NCBI RefSeq assembly: GCF_034933565.1
Contig: NZ_JAYFNG010000029.1
Location: 1-64,000, forward strand
Direction of reading: 5' to 3'
Length of the DNA: 64,000 nt
From: Raineyella sp034933565
Lineage (GTDB): Bacteria; Actinomycetota; Actinomycetes; Propionibacteriales; Propionibacteriaceae
Every line of letters starts with the position of its first letter. The stretch's first letter is position 1. The notes beneath the pieces were generated by a model, which was not told the origin of the DNA, did not search any database, and worked only from the letters and a program-made list of their open reading frames with translations. Made by a program: the position numbers and the translations under genes. Shown here piece after piece: positions 8,279-17,484 of the stretch.

Positions 8279-9888
8279 CGCGCCACCTCCGCCCGGCGGT
8301 CGAGCACCAGCCGGCGGATCGCCGCCTTGTCGAGCTTGCCGGCGGCGTTGCGGGGCACGACGTCGACGGCCCACAGCTCGCGCGGCAGCTTGTAGCGGGC
8401 CAGCTGGGTCTCGCCGAACGCGCGCAGCGCCTCCAGGTCGGTCTCCTGCCCTGCGGCGAACTCGACCACGGCGACGACGGTCTCGCCCCACTTCGGGTCG
8501 GGCCCGCCGACGACGGCGATGTCGCGGACGCCCTCCATCCGGTGCAGGGCCCGCTCGACCTCGGCCGGGTAGATGTTCTCGCCGCCGGAGATGATCATGT
8601 CCTTGCGCCGATCGACGATGAAGTAGAAGCCGTCCTCGTCGCGGTAGCCGATGTCACCGGACCGGAACCAGCCGTCCGGGAAGGCCTTCGCGGTCGCCTC
8701 CAGGTCGTTCCAGTAGCCGATCGTGACGTTCGGGCCGCGGACGCACAGCTCGCCGGCGACGTGCGGCTCCTCGATGTCGGCGCCGGTGTCGACATCGACC
8801 AGCTTGATCTCGGTGTACGGCATCGGTTCACCGCACGAGCCGGCCTTCACCCCGGTCATCCGGGCCGGCAGGTAGGTCGCGAACGGGGCCGTCTCGGTGA
8901 GCCCCCAGGCCTGCTGCACGGCCATCCCCTTGGCGGCGTACTCCTGGATCAGCGAGGTCGGCACCGGGGCGCCGGCGCAGATCGTGGCGCGCAGGCTGGA
9001 CATGTCCGCGTCGTTGAAGACCGGCGACTTGGCCATCGCGGTGAGCTGCGCGGGCACCAGGAAGGCCGAGTTGACCCGGTACTTCTCGATGTCGAGCAGC
9101 GCCTGCTCCGGGGTCACCGCGCGGCGGACCACCGTCGCGTTGCCGCGGACGAAGGCGCGGATGGTGAACGAGTTCAGCGCACCGATGTGGAACAGCGGCG
9201 CGGCGGCGTAGTTCATGTCGCCGGGCCGGGTGTCGACCAGGGTGTCGACGTTGATCGAGTTCCAGAAGATGTTGCCGAACGACAGCATCACGCCCTTCGG
9301 CAGGCCGGTGGTGCCGGAGGTGAACATCAGGATGCCGAGGTCGTCCATGGACGTCCGCAACGGGTCGGGCATCGCCCGGGCCACCTCGCTGCTGGGCAGG
9401 CCGGTCGACACCCGCTCCCACTCGGCGGGCTCGTCCCCGCTCGGCGGCACGGCCGGGTCGTCGTCGACCAGCCGGATCGCGATGCCCTCCAGGCCCTCGA
9501 CCTCCGCCAGCACCCGGGCGTGGCCGGGCTCGACCACGATCACCTTCGGCGCGCCCCGCTTCACCAGGTCGGTGATCTCGGTCGCGGCCAGCCGGAAGTT
9601 GACCGGCATGAACACCCCGCCGGACCACCAGGCACCGAACATGGTGATCAGGAGGGCCCGCGAGTTGAGGCCGAGGTAGGCGACCCGGTCACCCTTCCCG
9701 ATGCCGTGCGAGGCCAGGTAGTGGGCGAAGCGGCGGACCCGGTCGGCGAACTCGCCGTACGTCCAGTCCTCCTGCTCGTAGACGAGCGCCAGCTTGCCCG
9801 GGTGGTACTTGGCCACCCGCTCGACGTACACCGTGGGGTTGACGTTGATGTCGTAGATGTTGCCGCGCAGCTCCTCGACGCTGGTCAC
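8275..9888 (-). CDS. Acyl-CoA synthetase (ANL superfamily)
   Basis: This 537-residue adenylate-forming enzyme activates a carboxylic acid with ATP and CoA. The P-loop motif TSGTTGLPKG lies at residues 190-199. The A5/A7-A8 region GWFRSGDIGYRDEDGF is followed by DRRKDMIISGGENIYPAE, and the catalytic-lysine motif near the C-terminus is NAAGKLDK. Length and motif order are those of FadD-type or aromatic acid-CoA ligases. It sits between the dioxygenase beta subunit (13 bases away) and the GNAT-like gene (ATGA overlap). An aromatic or phenylalkanoic acid, or a ring-cleavage product, is the likely substrate (inference); specificity cannot be read here. Confidence 0.93.
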   Translation of the reverse strand: MTSVEELRGNIYDINVNPTVYVERVAKYHPGKLALVYEQEDWTYGEFADRVRRFAHYLASHGIGKGDRVAYLGLNSRALLITMFGAWWSGGVFMPVNFRLAATEITDLVKRGAPKVIVVEPGHARVLAEVEGLEGIAIRLVDDDPAVPPSGDEPAEWERVSTGLPSSEVARAMPDPLRTSMDDLGILMFTSGTTGLPKGVMLSFGNIFWNSINVDTLVDTRPGDMNYAAAPLFHIGALNSFTIRAFVRGNATVVRRAVTPEQALLDIEKYRVNSAFLVPAQLTAMAKSPVFNDADMSSLRATICAGAPVPTSLIQEYAAKGMAVQQAWGLTETAPFATYLPARMTGVKAGSCGEPMPYTEIKLVDVDTGADIEEPHVAGELCVRGPNVTIGYWNDLEATAKAFPDGWFRSGDIGYRDEDGFYFIVDRRKDMIISGGENIYPAEVERALHRMEGVRDIAVVGGPDPKWGETVVAVVEFAAGQETDLEALRAFGETQLARYKLPRELWAVDVVPRNAAGKLDKAAIRRLVLDRRAEVAR

Positions 9889-9901
9889 CGGGGCGCTCCT
9901 C

Positions 9902-10516
9902 TCAGAAGAAGGTGGAGATGTTCTTGGCGAGCAGCACGTTCGACTCGAGCAGGATGGTCCGCTCGGCCACCCGCAGCTCGCCGTCGGGGTGCAGTCGCAG
10001 GACGTCCGTACGGGACCCGGCGTAGAGGTCGACCTCGCGCTCGAGCCGCGAGCGGTAGACGAGGAAGGCCGACCGGGCGGTGAACTCCCGGGGCCCGGCC
10101 ACCTCCGGCTCGCCCTTGTGCCGGACCGACACGTTGCTGATCAGGTGCCGGGTCCGCGACGGCGGGTCCTCCGACCAGGCCATCCCGGAGTCGTAGCGGC
10201 GGATCCGCCAGGCGAGCGAGTCCTTGGTCTCGTCGTAGAAGGCGGCCTCCCCGGGGCGGGAGACGGCGAGGGCCTGCTGGCGGCGGGTCCGGTTGGAGCG
10301 GGTCGGCAGCCAGTAGTGCAGGTCGTCGTCGAAGACCTCCAGCCAGTCGGAGTAGCGGCCCTCGTCGAGCAGTTCGGCCTCGTGGAAGTAGAACTGCTCC
10401 ACCCGGTAGCCGAACGCGGCGTCGACCAGGGTGCCGTCGAGGCGCTGTTCGGCCTCCGCGGCCGGCCCGAAGCCGCCGGCCGGCTCGTCGTCCTCGGTGA
10501 CGGCGATGTGCGTCAT
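9902..10516 (-). CDS. Ring-hydroxylating dioxygenase beta subunit (system 1)
   Basis: The 204-residue small subunit of an aromatic-ring-hydroxylating dioxygenase has the cystatin-like fold of the SnoaL/NTF2 group. Typical blocks are VEQFYFHEAELLDEGRYSDW, DDDLHYWLP, SEDPPSRTRHLISNV and the C-terminal ILLESNVLLAKNISTFF. Beta subunits shape the alpha3-beta3 hexamer. Upstream on the same strand, across a gap of about 120 bases, is its alpha subunit. The second pair on the plus arm has the same architecture but is clearly diverged, so the cluster encodes two enzymes. Start ATG 10516 with aggacc-type purines upstream. Confidence 0.93.
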   Translation of the reverse strand: MTHIAVTEDDEPAGGFGPAAEAEQRLDGTLVDAAFGYRVEQFYFHEAELLDEGRYSDWLEVFDDDLHYWLPTRSNRTRRQQALAVSRPGEAAFYDETKDSLAWRIRRYDSGMAWSEDPPSRTRHLISNVSVRHKGEPEVAGPREFTARSAFLVYRSRLEREVDLYAGSRTDVLRLHPDGELRVAERTILLESNVLLAKNISTFF

Positions 10517-10635
10517 GATCGGTCCTTTCGGTCCGTGAGGTTCAGGAACATGGGGTCAGGATCGGGGTCAGGGCCCGGGCCAGGCTCGCAGCGCCTGGGT
10601 CCCGGGGCAGGATCGTGGGGCGTACGGTCGGGCCG

Positions 10636-11985
10636 TCAGGCCTGCTCGTGCCAGGCGGGGGTCCGGATCAGCTCGGCCCAGCGCCGGTAGAACGCCCGGC
10701 CGGCCGAGTCGGACAGCAGCTCGGAGGTGGTGCCCGGGTAGCCGGGCTCCTCGCGGTCCGACCCGATGCCCATCTGGTAGTTGAGCGGGGTGGAGTTGGT
10801 CATGAAGCCGTGCGCGATGGCCTGGCACTCCGACCAGTTCTCGCCGTCGTCCTGCTCGAAGATGCCGGACGGGCCGAAGGTGCGCAGGTTGTAGAGCCGC
10901 TGGGCCTCGCGGACCTCCTCGGGCATCGACCGGTCCAGGACGGTCCAGGCCCACACCTCCATCCGGTCCGGGCCCTTGGGGTGCCAGACCCGGATCGAGC
11001 CGTTGACCGGCAGGTAGGAGAAGTTCGGGAAGACGGTGCCATGACCGTTGGTCATCGGGCCGGCGACCCGCTCGGTGCCGAGCCGTTCACGCAGTGCGTC
11101 GTAGTCGTACCACTGGTGCACGGTCCGGGCGTCGAAGCGGTTGCGCGGGTGCACCGGGAAGCCGTGGGCATGGCCGTGCTCGTTGTGGAACTGGCGCCCG
11201 GTCCGCTCGGCGATCTCCTTCTTCGGGCCCTGACCGGTCGGCGACAGCACCTGCAGCGCCGAGGCGTGCGACATGTTGACGTGGTACCAGTCGGTGGCGA
11301 ACTGCTCGGCGGCGAGCTTCCAGTTGCCGTGCAGCACCCACTTCATCACCCCGCCGACGACGACGGTGCCCTCGGGGTCACGGTCGAGCATCGCGTCGAG
11401 GTACCAGCGCATGTCGCCGAGATCCTCCTCGAGCGGCATCGCGTCCGGGTCCCAGTTGCCGAAGATCAGGCCGTGGTACTCCTGCACGTTCGGGACCTCG
11501 ACCAGGCCCCAGTCCTCGCGCTTGAACTCCTCGGGGTAGCCGCCGCTGTTGGGCACCGAGATGAGCGAGCCGTCCAGGCCGAACGACCAGCCGTGGTAGG
11601 TGCAGGTGAACGCCTTGGCCTGGCCCTCATCGGCCCGGCAGACCCGGGCACCGCGGTGCCGGCAGGAGTTGAGGTAGGCGCGGATCCGGCGCTGCTTGTC
11701 CATCGTGACGATGATCGGGTCCTCGCCCATGAACGTCTGGAAGAAGTCACCCGGCTTGTGGAACTGGTCGGTGTGGGCCAGGAACAGCCAGCTGCGGGCG
11801 AAGATCCGGCGCATCTCGGTGTCGTAGACGGTCCGGTCGGTGAAGACCGCCCGGTCGACCAGGCCACCCTCGGGATCGACCATGGTCGACACGTCGGCGA
11901 CCGGATCGAGCCCGTCGGGGCGGCGAAGCGTGGAGTCGCCCGCGGCTGCTCCACGCAGGCCGTTCGGCGAGAAAGAGTTGGGCAT
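10636..11985 (-). CDS. Ring-hydroxylating dioxygenase alpha subunit (system 1)
   Basis: The 449-residue catalytic subunit would insert both atoms of O2 into an aromatic ring to give a cis-dihydrodiol. The Rieske 2Fe-2S ligands are Cys108, His110, Cys128 and His131 (CRHRG ... CTYHGW). The mononuclear iron site shows Asp232, His235 and His240 in DWYHVNMSH, with the third iron ligand expected in the C-terminal half near QDDGENW. The ATG at 11985 follows aaggag. Closest resemblance by eye is the biphenyl/cumate/phenylpropionate group. Electrons would come from the ferredoxin and reductase encoded on the plus arm, since none lies next to it. Confidence 0.93.
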   Translation of the reverse strand: MPNSFSPNGLRGAAAGDSTLRRPDGLDPVADVSTMVDPEGGLVDRAVFTDRTVYDTEMRRIFARSWLFLAHTDQFHKPGDFFQTFMGEDPIIVTMDKQRRIRAYLNSCRHRGARVCRADEGQAKAFTCTYHGWSFGLDGSLISVPNSGGYPEEFKREDWGLVEVPNVQEYHGLIFGNWDPDAMPLEEDLGDMRWYLDAMLDRDPEGTVVVGGVMKWVLHGNWKLAAEQFATDWYHVNMSHASALQVLSPTGQGPKKEIAERTGRQFHNEHGHAHGFPVHPRNRFDARTVHQWYDYDALRERLGTERVAGPMTNGHGTVFPNFSYLPVNGSIRVWHPKGPDRMEVWAWTVLDRSMPEEVREAQRLYNLRTFGPSGIFEQDDGENWSECQAIAHGFMTNSTPLNYQMGIGSDREEPGYPGTTSELLSDSAGRAFYRRWAELIRTPAWHEQA

Positions 11986-12437
11986 CGGGGCTCCTTACGG
12001 CGGCAGGGTGCGCGCACCTCCGCGGCCGGGGACAGCCGGGCCGAGTGCTGCGCTGCTACTCGTCGCACCGGTGAGCCCGTACGGGCTCACCGGCACGACA
12101 CCAGTCAAGCGGAGTGACGAACACCGCACCACGAAGCGTTCCGAACAACAGTCCGTCGACTTGACACCACCCCCCGTCCCGAACCTTGGAACGCGGGCTG
12201 GTGACCAGTCGATGTGCTGCGACCCGGCACATCGGTCCGCGGCCCGACCCGGCCCGGGGTCGTCGAGTGGGCCGCTGCCGCACGAGCCGACGGCATCATC
12301 CTGGTCAGCATCATCCCGGTCAGCGCCGACCGGCGCCTGCTCGAGGCGGGTCCTGCCGAGTCGCCCACCCACACCACCGACAGGCTGCGACCCGGCCCCG
12401 GACGTCCCGCCGCCGGACGGACAGCCGCAGGGCCGGC
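11986..12437. other. Gap without a gene inside the minus arm
   Basis: About 450 bases between the dioxygenase alpha gene and the SDR gene hold no convincing coding frame. They contain the 26-base palindrome listed separately. The upstream part may carry a promoter for the alpha-beta-ligase genes, but I see no clear -35/-10 pair on the minus strand. Confidence 0.6.
12068..12093. promoter_or_regulatory. Perfect 26-bp palindrome upstream of dioxygenase system 1
   Basis: The sequence reads ccggtgagcccgt followed by its exact reverse complement, with no loop. It lies about 83 bases upstream of the alpha-subunit start. A gap-less palindrome suits a dimeric protein operator or a cruciform better than a terminator; there is no T-run on either side. 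Confidence 0.45.
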
Positions 12438-13247
12438 TCAGGCCAGCAGGTCGTCGACCACCCGGCCGATCAGGCCCTTGGCGTTGGCCACGTCGAGGAT
12501 CGAGCCTGACGTGGTGATGCCGTACCGGCGGGAGGCCAGCAGCACGTACGCCCCGGTGTAGTCGACGGCCTCGGGGCAGCGGTGCAGCGCGGACTTCTGC
12601 GCCACCATCCCGGCCATGTCGAAGCCGCTCACCGAGGTGTCGGCCAGGCCCATCGCCGCCGGCCCGCGCAGGTCGCTGACCATCCCGGCCGGCGCGACGC
12701 CGTTGACCCGGACGTCGGGCGCCAGTTCGTACGCCAGCTGCTTCACCAGGCCGGCCCCGGCGTGCTTGCTGGAGATGTAGAGCGCCCCGCCGCCACCGGG
12801 GTAGAGGGCGGCGTTGGAGAGCGTGACGATGAACGAGCCGTGACTCGCCCGCAGCGCGTCCACGGCGGCCTTCGCGCCGAGCAGCGGGCCCTTGACGTTG
12901 AGCCGGTAGAGCTCGTCGAAGCCGCGCTCCAGCTCCTCGGGCGTCATGTCGTCCAGGCGGCGGCTGAAGTCCCACAGCCCGGCGTTCGCGATGAAGGTGT
13001 CCAGCCGCCCCCACCGCGACACCGCCAGCTCGACGGCCTCCCGGTTCGAGGCGTACGACCCGGCGTCACCCGGCACGACGGCGACCCGCTCCGGATCGCA
13101 CTCGGCCTGCAGCGCCCGACACTTGTCGGCCGAGTACTCCAGCACGACGACCCGGGCGCCCTCCGCCAGCAGGGTGTCCACCAGGGCCCGGCCCAGCCCC
13201 GAGCCGCCCCCGGTGAGGACCGCGACCTGTTCGTCCAACCAACCCAT
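12438..13247 (-). CDS. SDR-family cis-dihydrodiol dehydrogenase-like oxidoreductase
   Basis: This 269-residue classical short-chain dehydrogenase has the NAD-binding motif TGGGSGLG at 12-19, NAG at 88-90, Ser144, and the catalytic Tyr157-x3-Lys161 (YISSK). In aromatic clusters such enzymes oxidise cis-dihydrodiols to catechols, the step between the ring-hydroxylating dioxygenase and the extradiol dioxygenase, both encoded next door. Start ATG 13247 has an excellent ribosome site (aaggaga), so the longer frame from 13370 is rejected. The exact diol is unknown; another alcohol substrate is possible. Confidence 0.88.
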   Translation of the reverse strand: MGWLDEQVAVLTGGGSGLGRALVDTLLAEGARVVVLEYSADKCRALQAECDPERVAVVPGDAGSYASNREAVELAVSRWGRLDTFIANAGLWDFSRRLDDMTPEELERGFDELYRLNVKGPLLGAKAAVDALRASHGSFIVTLSNAALYPGGGGALYISSKHAGAGLVKQLAYELAPDVRVNGVAPAGMVSDLRGPAAMGLADTSVSGFDMAGMVAQKSALHRCPEAVDYTGAYVLLASRRYGITTSGSILDVANAKGLIGRVVDDLLA

Positions 13248-13380
13248 CTCTGTCTCCTTGTTCGGGGCTGCGCCCCCGCGTGGGGCACTCAGTGTCCGGC
13301 ACGCGTCGTGTTCGGCCGACTGCCGGGCGCACGACGCGCTCGGCCCGTGGCACGGCGTCGGCCGTGCCACGGGCCGGCGA

Positions 13381-14325
13381 TCAGCGCGTCCGCGCGGCCA
13401 TCACGCCGAAGCCGGCGATGTACTCCGGGATCGGCTCGTAGTACTCGTACGTGGTCGCGTACGCCCCGCCCGCGGCCAGCGCGCTGAACGCGGCGACCCA
13501 GCTGCGCACCTCGTGCGAGGAGTGCCCGGCGTCCACGGTCATCGCGGCCGCCTCGTACGCGTCGAAGCGGGTCGGGTCACCGGCGGCGCAGTTGGCCATG
13601 AAGGCGCGGTCCCACTCCGGGTTGAGGTCGCGGATCGGGGCCTCGCCGCGGGCGAACGCCGCCGCGCCCTCGATCACCCGGCGCTGGCGCGCCTCCCGGG
13701 CCTCGGGGGTGGGGCGGCGGCCGTCGATCAGCCCCTCCCGGACGGCGGCCGGGGCGGTGTCCCACTGCGGCACCGGCGGGTCGTGGGAGAGCCCGCCGGA
13801 GGCGATCAGCAGCACCCGCTCGTCCAGCGTCGCCAGGTAGTCACCGACCGCCTGGCCCATCCGGCGCACCCGCCGCATCGGCACGAACGGCCCGGCGACG
13901 CCGTTGACGAAGATCGGCACGACCGGCTTGGCCCTCAGCCCGCCGAACAGGGTCTCCAACGGCTGCACGGCACCGTGGTCGACGTCCATCCGGCGCGAGA
14001 AGGTCAGGTCGATGTCGGCCTGCTGGGCGTGCCGGACGACGGCCAGCGCCTGCTCCTCGTCGACCGAGAGCGGGCCGGCCTCGGTGTCGTAGTCACCGAT
14101 CGCGGTGGCGGCGAGGCCGACGGCGAAGGGCGGCATCAGGTCGTAGAAGAAGCCGTTGTAGTGGTCCGGCGCGAAGACGACGACCAGCGTCGGGTCGTAC
14201 TCGGCGGCGAACGCGTGGATGGCGTCGAACGAGGCGTCCACCCGGGCACGGACCTCGGGGGCGGGCGGCAGTTCGGCGGTGTGCAGGAGCGGGCTGTGGG
14301 ACATGGCCACGAGGGCGAGCGACAT
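13381..14325 (-). CDS. MhpB-like class III extradiol dioxygenase
   Basis: The 314-residue enzyme has the same length and layout as MhpB, the 2,3-dihydroxyphenylpropionate 1,2-dioxygenase that opens a catechol ring at the meta position using Fe(II). Visible landmarks are SHSPLL near the start, FAPDHYNGFFYDLMPPF at 51-67, His117 in MDVDHGAV and His181 in SGGLSHDPPVPQ, matching the two catalytic histidines of the family. The ring-opened product would go to the alpha/beta hydrolase at 21067-21903. This enzyme class points to catechols with a carboxyalkyl side chain, but the true substrate is inference. The TetR gene lies upstream on the same strand. Confidence 0.9.
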   Translation of the reverse strand: MSLALVAMSHSPLLHTAELPPAPEVRARVDASFDAIHAFAAEYDPTLVVVFAPDHYNGFFYDLMPPFAVGLAATAIGDYDTEAGPLSVDEEQALAVVRHAQQADIDLTFSRRMDVDHGAVQPLETLFGGLRAKPVVPIFVNGVAGPFVPMRRVRRMGQAVGDYLATLDERVLLIASGGLSHDPPVPQWDTAPAAVREGLIDGRRPTPEAREARQRRVIEGAAAFARGEAPIRDLNPEWDRAFMANCAAGDPTRFDAYEAAAMTVDAGHSSHEVRSWVAAFSALAAGGAYATTYEYYEPIPEYIAGFGVMAARTR

Positions 14326-14445
14326 GTGGGGTCCTTCGAGAACGTCGGGACACGACGGTACGGACGACGAGGAAACGGTCGACGAGGGTGCTCACCCGGC
14401 CCACCACGGCCGGACGCCCTCCGGCCCGTGATCGGTGATCCGAGG

Positions 14446-15153
14446 CTAGGTGGCCCGGCCGAACAGGTCAACCCCCGCGGCCGGGGCCAGCACCAGGGAC
14501 TCCAGCCCGGCGGCCCGCTCCCGGAAGAAGTCGGGCACCGGCTCCCCCACGTGCTGGCAGGCCAGCCCCACCATCCGGGCCATCACCGCGGTGGCGACCG
14601 CGGTGATGAACTCCTCGTCGCGCGGCGTGCCGGCCACCCGGGACAGGATGCAGCCCTCGACCGCGGCCAGGGAGAAATCGGCCATCCGGACCGGCAGCTC
14701 GGGCACCTCGGCCAGCACCCGCGGTGGCACCAGGTCCAGCCAGGCCCCGGTCAGCGCCCGTTGGGTGATCTCGCGCAGCGTACGGATCTCCTGGGCGGTC
14801 TTCGACTGCTGCATGTCCGCGTCGAGCATCAGCTGGACGTTGAACCGCCACAGGCCGTGCCGGGCCGGGTTGTCCACGATCGAGTCGAGCACCACCTTGA
14901 CCGGGTTGGGCGCGTCGCCGGGGCCGAGGTGGTCCACCATCGGCCGCGACTCCTCGTACGCGTAGCGGACCAGGGCGGCGAACAGCGCGTCCTTGTCCTC
15001 GAAGTGCCAGTAGAAGGAGCCCGGGTGCACCCCGGCCTCCTTCTGGATCATCGCCAGGGTGGTGCCCTTGTAGCCGCGTTCGGCCGAGATGCGCCGCGCC
15101 GCGTCGAGGATCCGCTGCCGGGTGGAACGGGGATCGGCCGGGGTCCTGGGCAC
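14446..15153 (-). CDS. TetR-family regulator of the aromatic cluster
   Basis: This 235-residue TetR regulator has an N-terminal helix-turn-helix (TTLAMIQKEAGVHPGSFYWHF, residues about 30-50) and a C-terminal ligand domain. I chose the GTG at 15153 (VPRTPADPRSTRQRIL) because aggaagg lies six bases upstream; a frame from 15222 lacks this. It is divergent from the second dioxygenase alpha gene, with a perfect 7-base inverted repeat between the two. It probably represses both arms and its own gene until an aromatic acid or CoA ester binds (inference). It may be co-transcribed with the extradiol gene, 120 bases downstream. Confidence 0.9.
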   Translation of the reverse strand: MPRTPADPRSTRQRILDAARRISAERGYKGTTLAMIQKEAGVHPGSFYWHFEDKDALFAALVRYAYEESRPMVDHLGPGDAPNPVKVVLDSIVDNPARHGLWRFNVQLMLDADMQQSKTAQEIRTLREITQRALTGAWLDLVPPRVLAEVPELPVRMADFSLAAVEGCILSRVAGTPRDEEFITAVATAVMARMVGLACQHVGEPVPDFFRERAAGLESLVLAPAAGVDLFGRAT

Positions 15154-15224
15154 GCGTGTCCTTCCTGATGGAACGGTCTGTGTCGATCGTACGCCACGGC
15201 CAGCTAGCGTGATCCTCACCACAG

Positions 15225-15244
15225 ACTTGAGCGCTCACTCAAGT
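15225..15244. promoter_or_regulatory. Candidate TetR operator between the divergent arms
   Basis: The inverted repeat acttgag-cgctca-ctcaagt has perfect 7-base arms and a 6-base spacer. It lies 71 bases upstream of the TetR start and about 160 bases upstream of the plus-arm alpha subunit. Size and position are those of an autoregulatory TetR operator; binding is inferred. Confidence 0.6.
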
Positions 15245-15402
15245 AACCGGACGGCACGAGCACGGCTCACCTCGAGCCCCTCGTCCACGTCGTCCGCCTC
15301 GCACACAACACTGCAGTCGCAGGTTCCAGCGCCGGAACGCCCTCGGCTCCCCAGCCGACCGGCAACGGGGCCCGCTGCCGGTCCGTTGACAAGGGAGTTT
15401 CC

Positions 15403-16743
15403 ATGACCGACCACACCGACATCACCGCGCTCGTCGACGTCGAGCACGGCCGCCTCGACGGCCGGATCTTCACCGACGAGGAGATCTACGAGCAGGAGCT
15501 GGAGAAGGTCTGGAAGCGGGCCTGGGTGATGCTCGCCCACGACTCGATGATCCCCAAGAAGGGCGACTTCCTGCAGACCTACATCGGCGAGGACCCGGTG
15601 ATGGTCGTCCGGCAGAAGGACGGCGGCGTCAAGGCGTTCCTCAACCAGTGCCGGCACCGCGGCATGCGCATCTGCCGGGTCGACAAGGGCACCGCCAAGG
15701 GCTTCACCTGCACCTTCCACGGCTGGTCGTACGACCTCGCCGGCGACCTGGTCCAGGTCCCGCGCCAGGAGGCCACCTACCCGGAGACCTTCGAGCGCGG
15801 CGACTTCGGCGCCGTCAAGGTCCCGCGGATCCAGTACTACAAGGGCTTCTGGTTCGGCACCTGGGACGAGGACGCCCCCGACTTCGAGGAGTACCTCGGC
15901 TCGGCCAAGTACTACCTCGACGGCTACATCGACCGCTGGGACGGCGGCATGGAGCAGGTCGCGTTCCACCGCTGGGTGCTGCCGAACAACTGGAAGTTCA
16001 TGGCCGAGCAGCCCACCTCGGACATGCAGCACTCCGAGATCACCCACGTCTCCGCCGCCGCGGTGCTCAACAAGGGCTCCGACGCCGCGGACCGGACGAA
16101 GCGCGGCACCGTCCCGGTCGGCCGGCAGTTCTTCGCCGACTACGGCCACGGCGGCGCCTGGTACGGCGAGAAGGGTGCCGAGGTCCCCAACACCGGCCAG
16201 GCGATGCAGCAGTGGGAGTCCCAGCCGGAGGTCGCCGAGATGATCGCCCGTCGCCTCGGTGACGACCGCGAGGTCCGCGGCCACCTGAACATCTGGCCGA
16301 CCTTCATGGTGCTGGGCAACTACACCATCCGGGTCACCCACCCGCGCGGCCCCCACGAGATGGAGGTCTGGGCCTGGACCTTCGTGCCGAAGGACGCCCC
16401 GGAGGAGATCAAGGACTCGATCCGCCGTGACGTGCTGCGCACCTTCACCCCCGGCGGCATGTTCGAGGCCGACGACGCGCTGAACTGGGAGGAGATGCAG
16501 CACGTGCTCAAGGGCCGCGTCGCCCGCGACACCGGCTACCTCTACCAGATGGTCGGCGCCCCGATCCAGTGGGACGAGGGCTGCTACCCCGGCGGCTCGT
16601 CGGCCCATGTCTTCTCCGACAACGCGGCGATCAACATGTACGCGGCCTACCTCGACATGATGACCTCCGACTCCTGGGAAGAGCTGATGGAGAAGCGCGC
16701 CCAGCACCGGCTCGGCCTCGAGCCCGCTGCCGCCGACCGCTGA
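15403..16743 (+). CDS. Ring-hydroxylating dioxygenase alpha subunit (system 2)
   Basis: This is the second catalytic subunit, 446 residues. Rieske ligands are Cys83, His85, Cys103 and His106 (CRHRG ... CTFHGW). The mononuclear iron site is Asp207-His210-His215 in SDMQHSEITH, where system 1 has DWYHVNMSH, so the pocket lining differs. The start ATG follows caaggg with good spacing. It opens the plus arm, with its beta subunit 62 bases downstream. The two alphas share overall architecture (for example ...VWAWT... and TFxPxGxFExDD blocks) but are too different to be recent duplicates. Different substrates or successive hydroxylations are possible; neither is shown. Confidence 0.94.
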   Translation: MTDHTDITALVDVEHGRLDGRIFTDEEIYEQELEKVWKRAWVMLAHDSMIPKKGDFLQTYIGEDPVMVVRQKDGGVKAFLNQCRHRGMRICRVDKGTAKGFTCTFHGWSYDLAGDLVQVPRQEATYPETFERGDFGAVKVPRIQYYKGFWFGTWDEDAPDFEEYLGSAKYYLDGYIDRWDGGMEQVAFHRWVLPNNWKFMAEQPTSDMQHSEITHVSAAAVLNKGSDAADRTKRGTVPVGRQFFADYGHGGAWYGEKGAEVPNTGQAMQQWESQPEVAEMIARRLGDDREVRGHLNIWPTFMVLGNYTIRVTHPRGPHEMEVWAWTFVPKDAPEEIKDSIRRDVLRTFTPGGMFEADDALNWEEMQHVLKGRVARDTGYLYQMVGAPIQWDEGCYPGGSSAHVFSDNAAINMYAAYLDMMTSDSWEELMEKRAQHRLGLEPAAADR

Positions 16744-16805
16744 TGACCGTCAGCGCCCGCACCGTACGACCCACGACCGACCCGACGCACGACGAGGTGT
16801 GACCC

Positions 16806-17453
16806 ATGACCGTGACCATTGATTCCACCAGCGCTGATTCCACCACCAGCACCGAGACCATCCCGTTCGGCGACCCGGCGGCCGCCGCGCTCCCGGTGAC
16901 CGCGACGACCGACCGGCTGACCGCCCTGCTCGCCGAGGTCGACCCGGCCGTCGAGCGCGCCCTGACCCGGTTCCTCTACGAGGAGGTGCAGGTCCTCGAC
17001 GACTGGAAGTGGGGCGAGTGGCTCGACTTCTTCGCCGACGACGCCATGTACTGGGCGCCCACCCAGGAGGACCGGCTGTCCCGGGAGCGCTCCCGGCGGA
17101 TCGCCGACTACCGTACGTCCGCCTACTTCGAGGAGAACAAGGTCCAGCTCAAGCAGCGGGTCGACCGGCTGCTGACCAACCAGGCCTGGGGCGAGGAGCC
17201 GCCGTCGCGCCAGCGCCACATCATCGCCAACATCCGGGTGACCAAGGGCATCGCTGCCGACGAGTACGTCGTGAAGTCCAACTTCTACGACTACCGCTCC
17301 AACGGCCAGCGTTCGCAGGACTCGATCACCGGTGAGCGGATCGACCGGATCGTCCGCGATCCCGCCTCCCGCTGGGGCTACGTGATCAAGGAACGGCGGG
17401 TCCTCTTCGACATGTCGATGATCCTCAACAAGAACCTCAGCCTGTTCTACTGA
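16806..17453 (+). CDS. Ring-hydroxylating dioxygenase beta subunit (system 2)
   Basis: This 215-residue beta subunit pairs with the alpha subunit just upstream. Family blocks are TRFLYEEVQVLDDWKWGEW, DDAMYWAPT, EEPPSRQRHIIANI and the C-terminal VLFDMSMILNKNLSLFY. An N-terminal Ser/Thr-rich tail of about 40 residues (TIDSTSADSTTSTE) precedes the fold and is longer than in system 1. The genes are tightly spaced, so alpha, beta and the following VOC gene are likely one transcript. Confidence 0.93.
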   Translation: MTVTIDSTSADSTTSTETIPFGDPAAAALPVTATTDRLTALLAEVDPAVERALTRFLYEEVQVLDDWKWGEWLDFFADDAMYWAPTQEDRLSRERSRRIADYRTSAYFEENKVQLKQRVDRLLTNQAWGEEPPSRQRHIIANIRVTKGIAADEYVVKSNFYDYRSNGQRSQDSITGERIDRIVRDPASRWGYVIKERRVLFDMSMILNKNLSLFY

Positions 17454-17484
17454 CCCCCACCCCCCACCCCGGGAGAGGAGAACC

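Noticed and set aside
8131..10083. 650-codon plus-strand frame
   Set aside because: It is antisense to the acyl-CoA ligase and beta subunit, whose motifs are unambiguous.
12068..12093. Rho-independent terminator
   Set aside because: The palindrome has no loop bases and no T-run on either strand.
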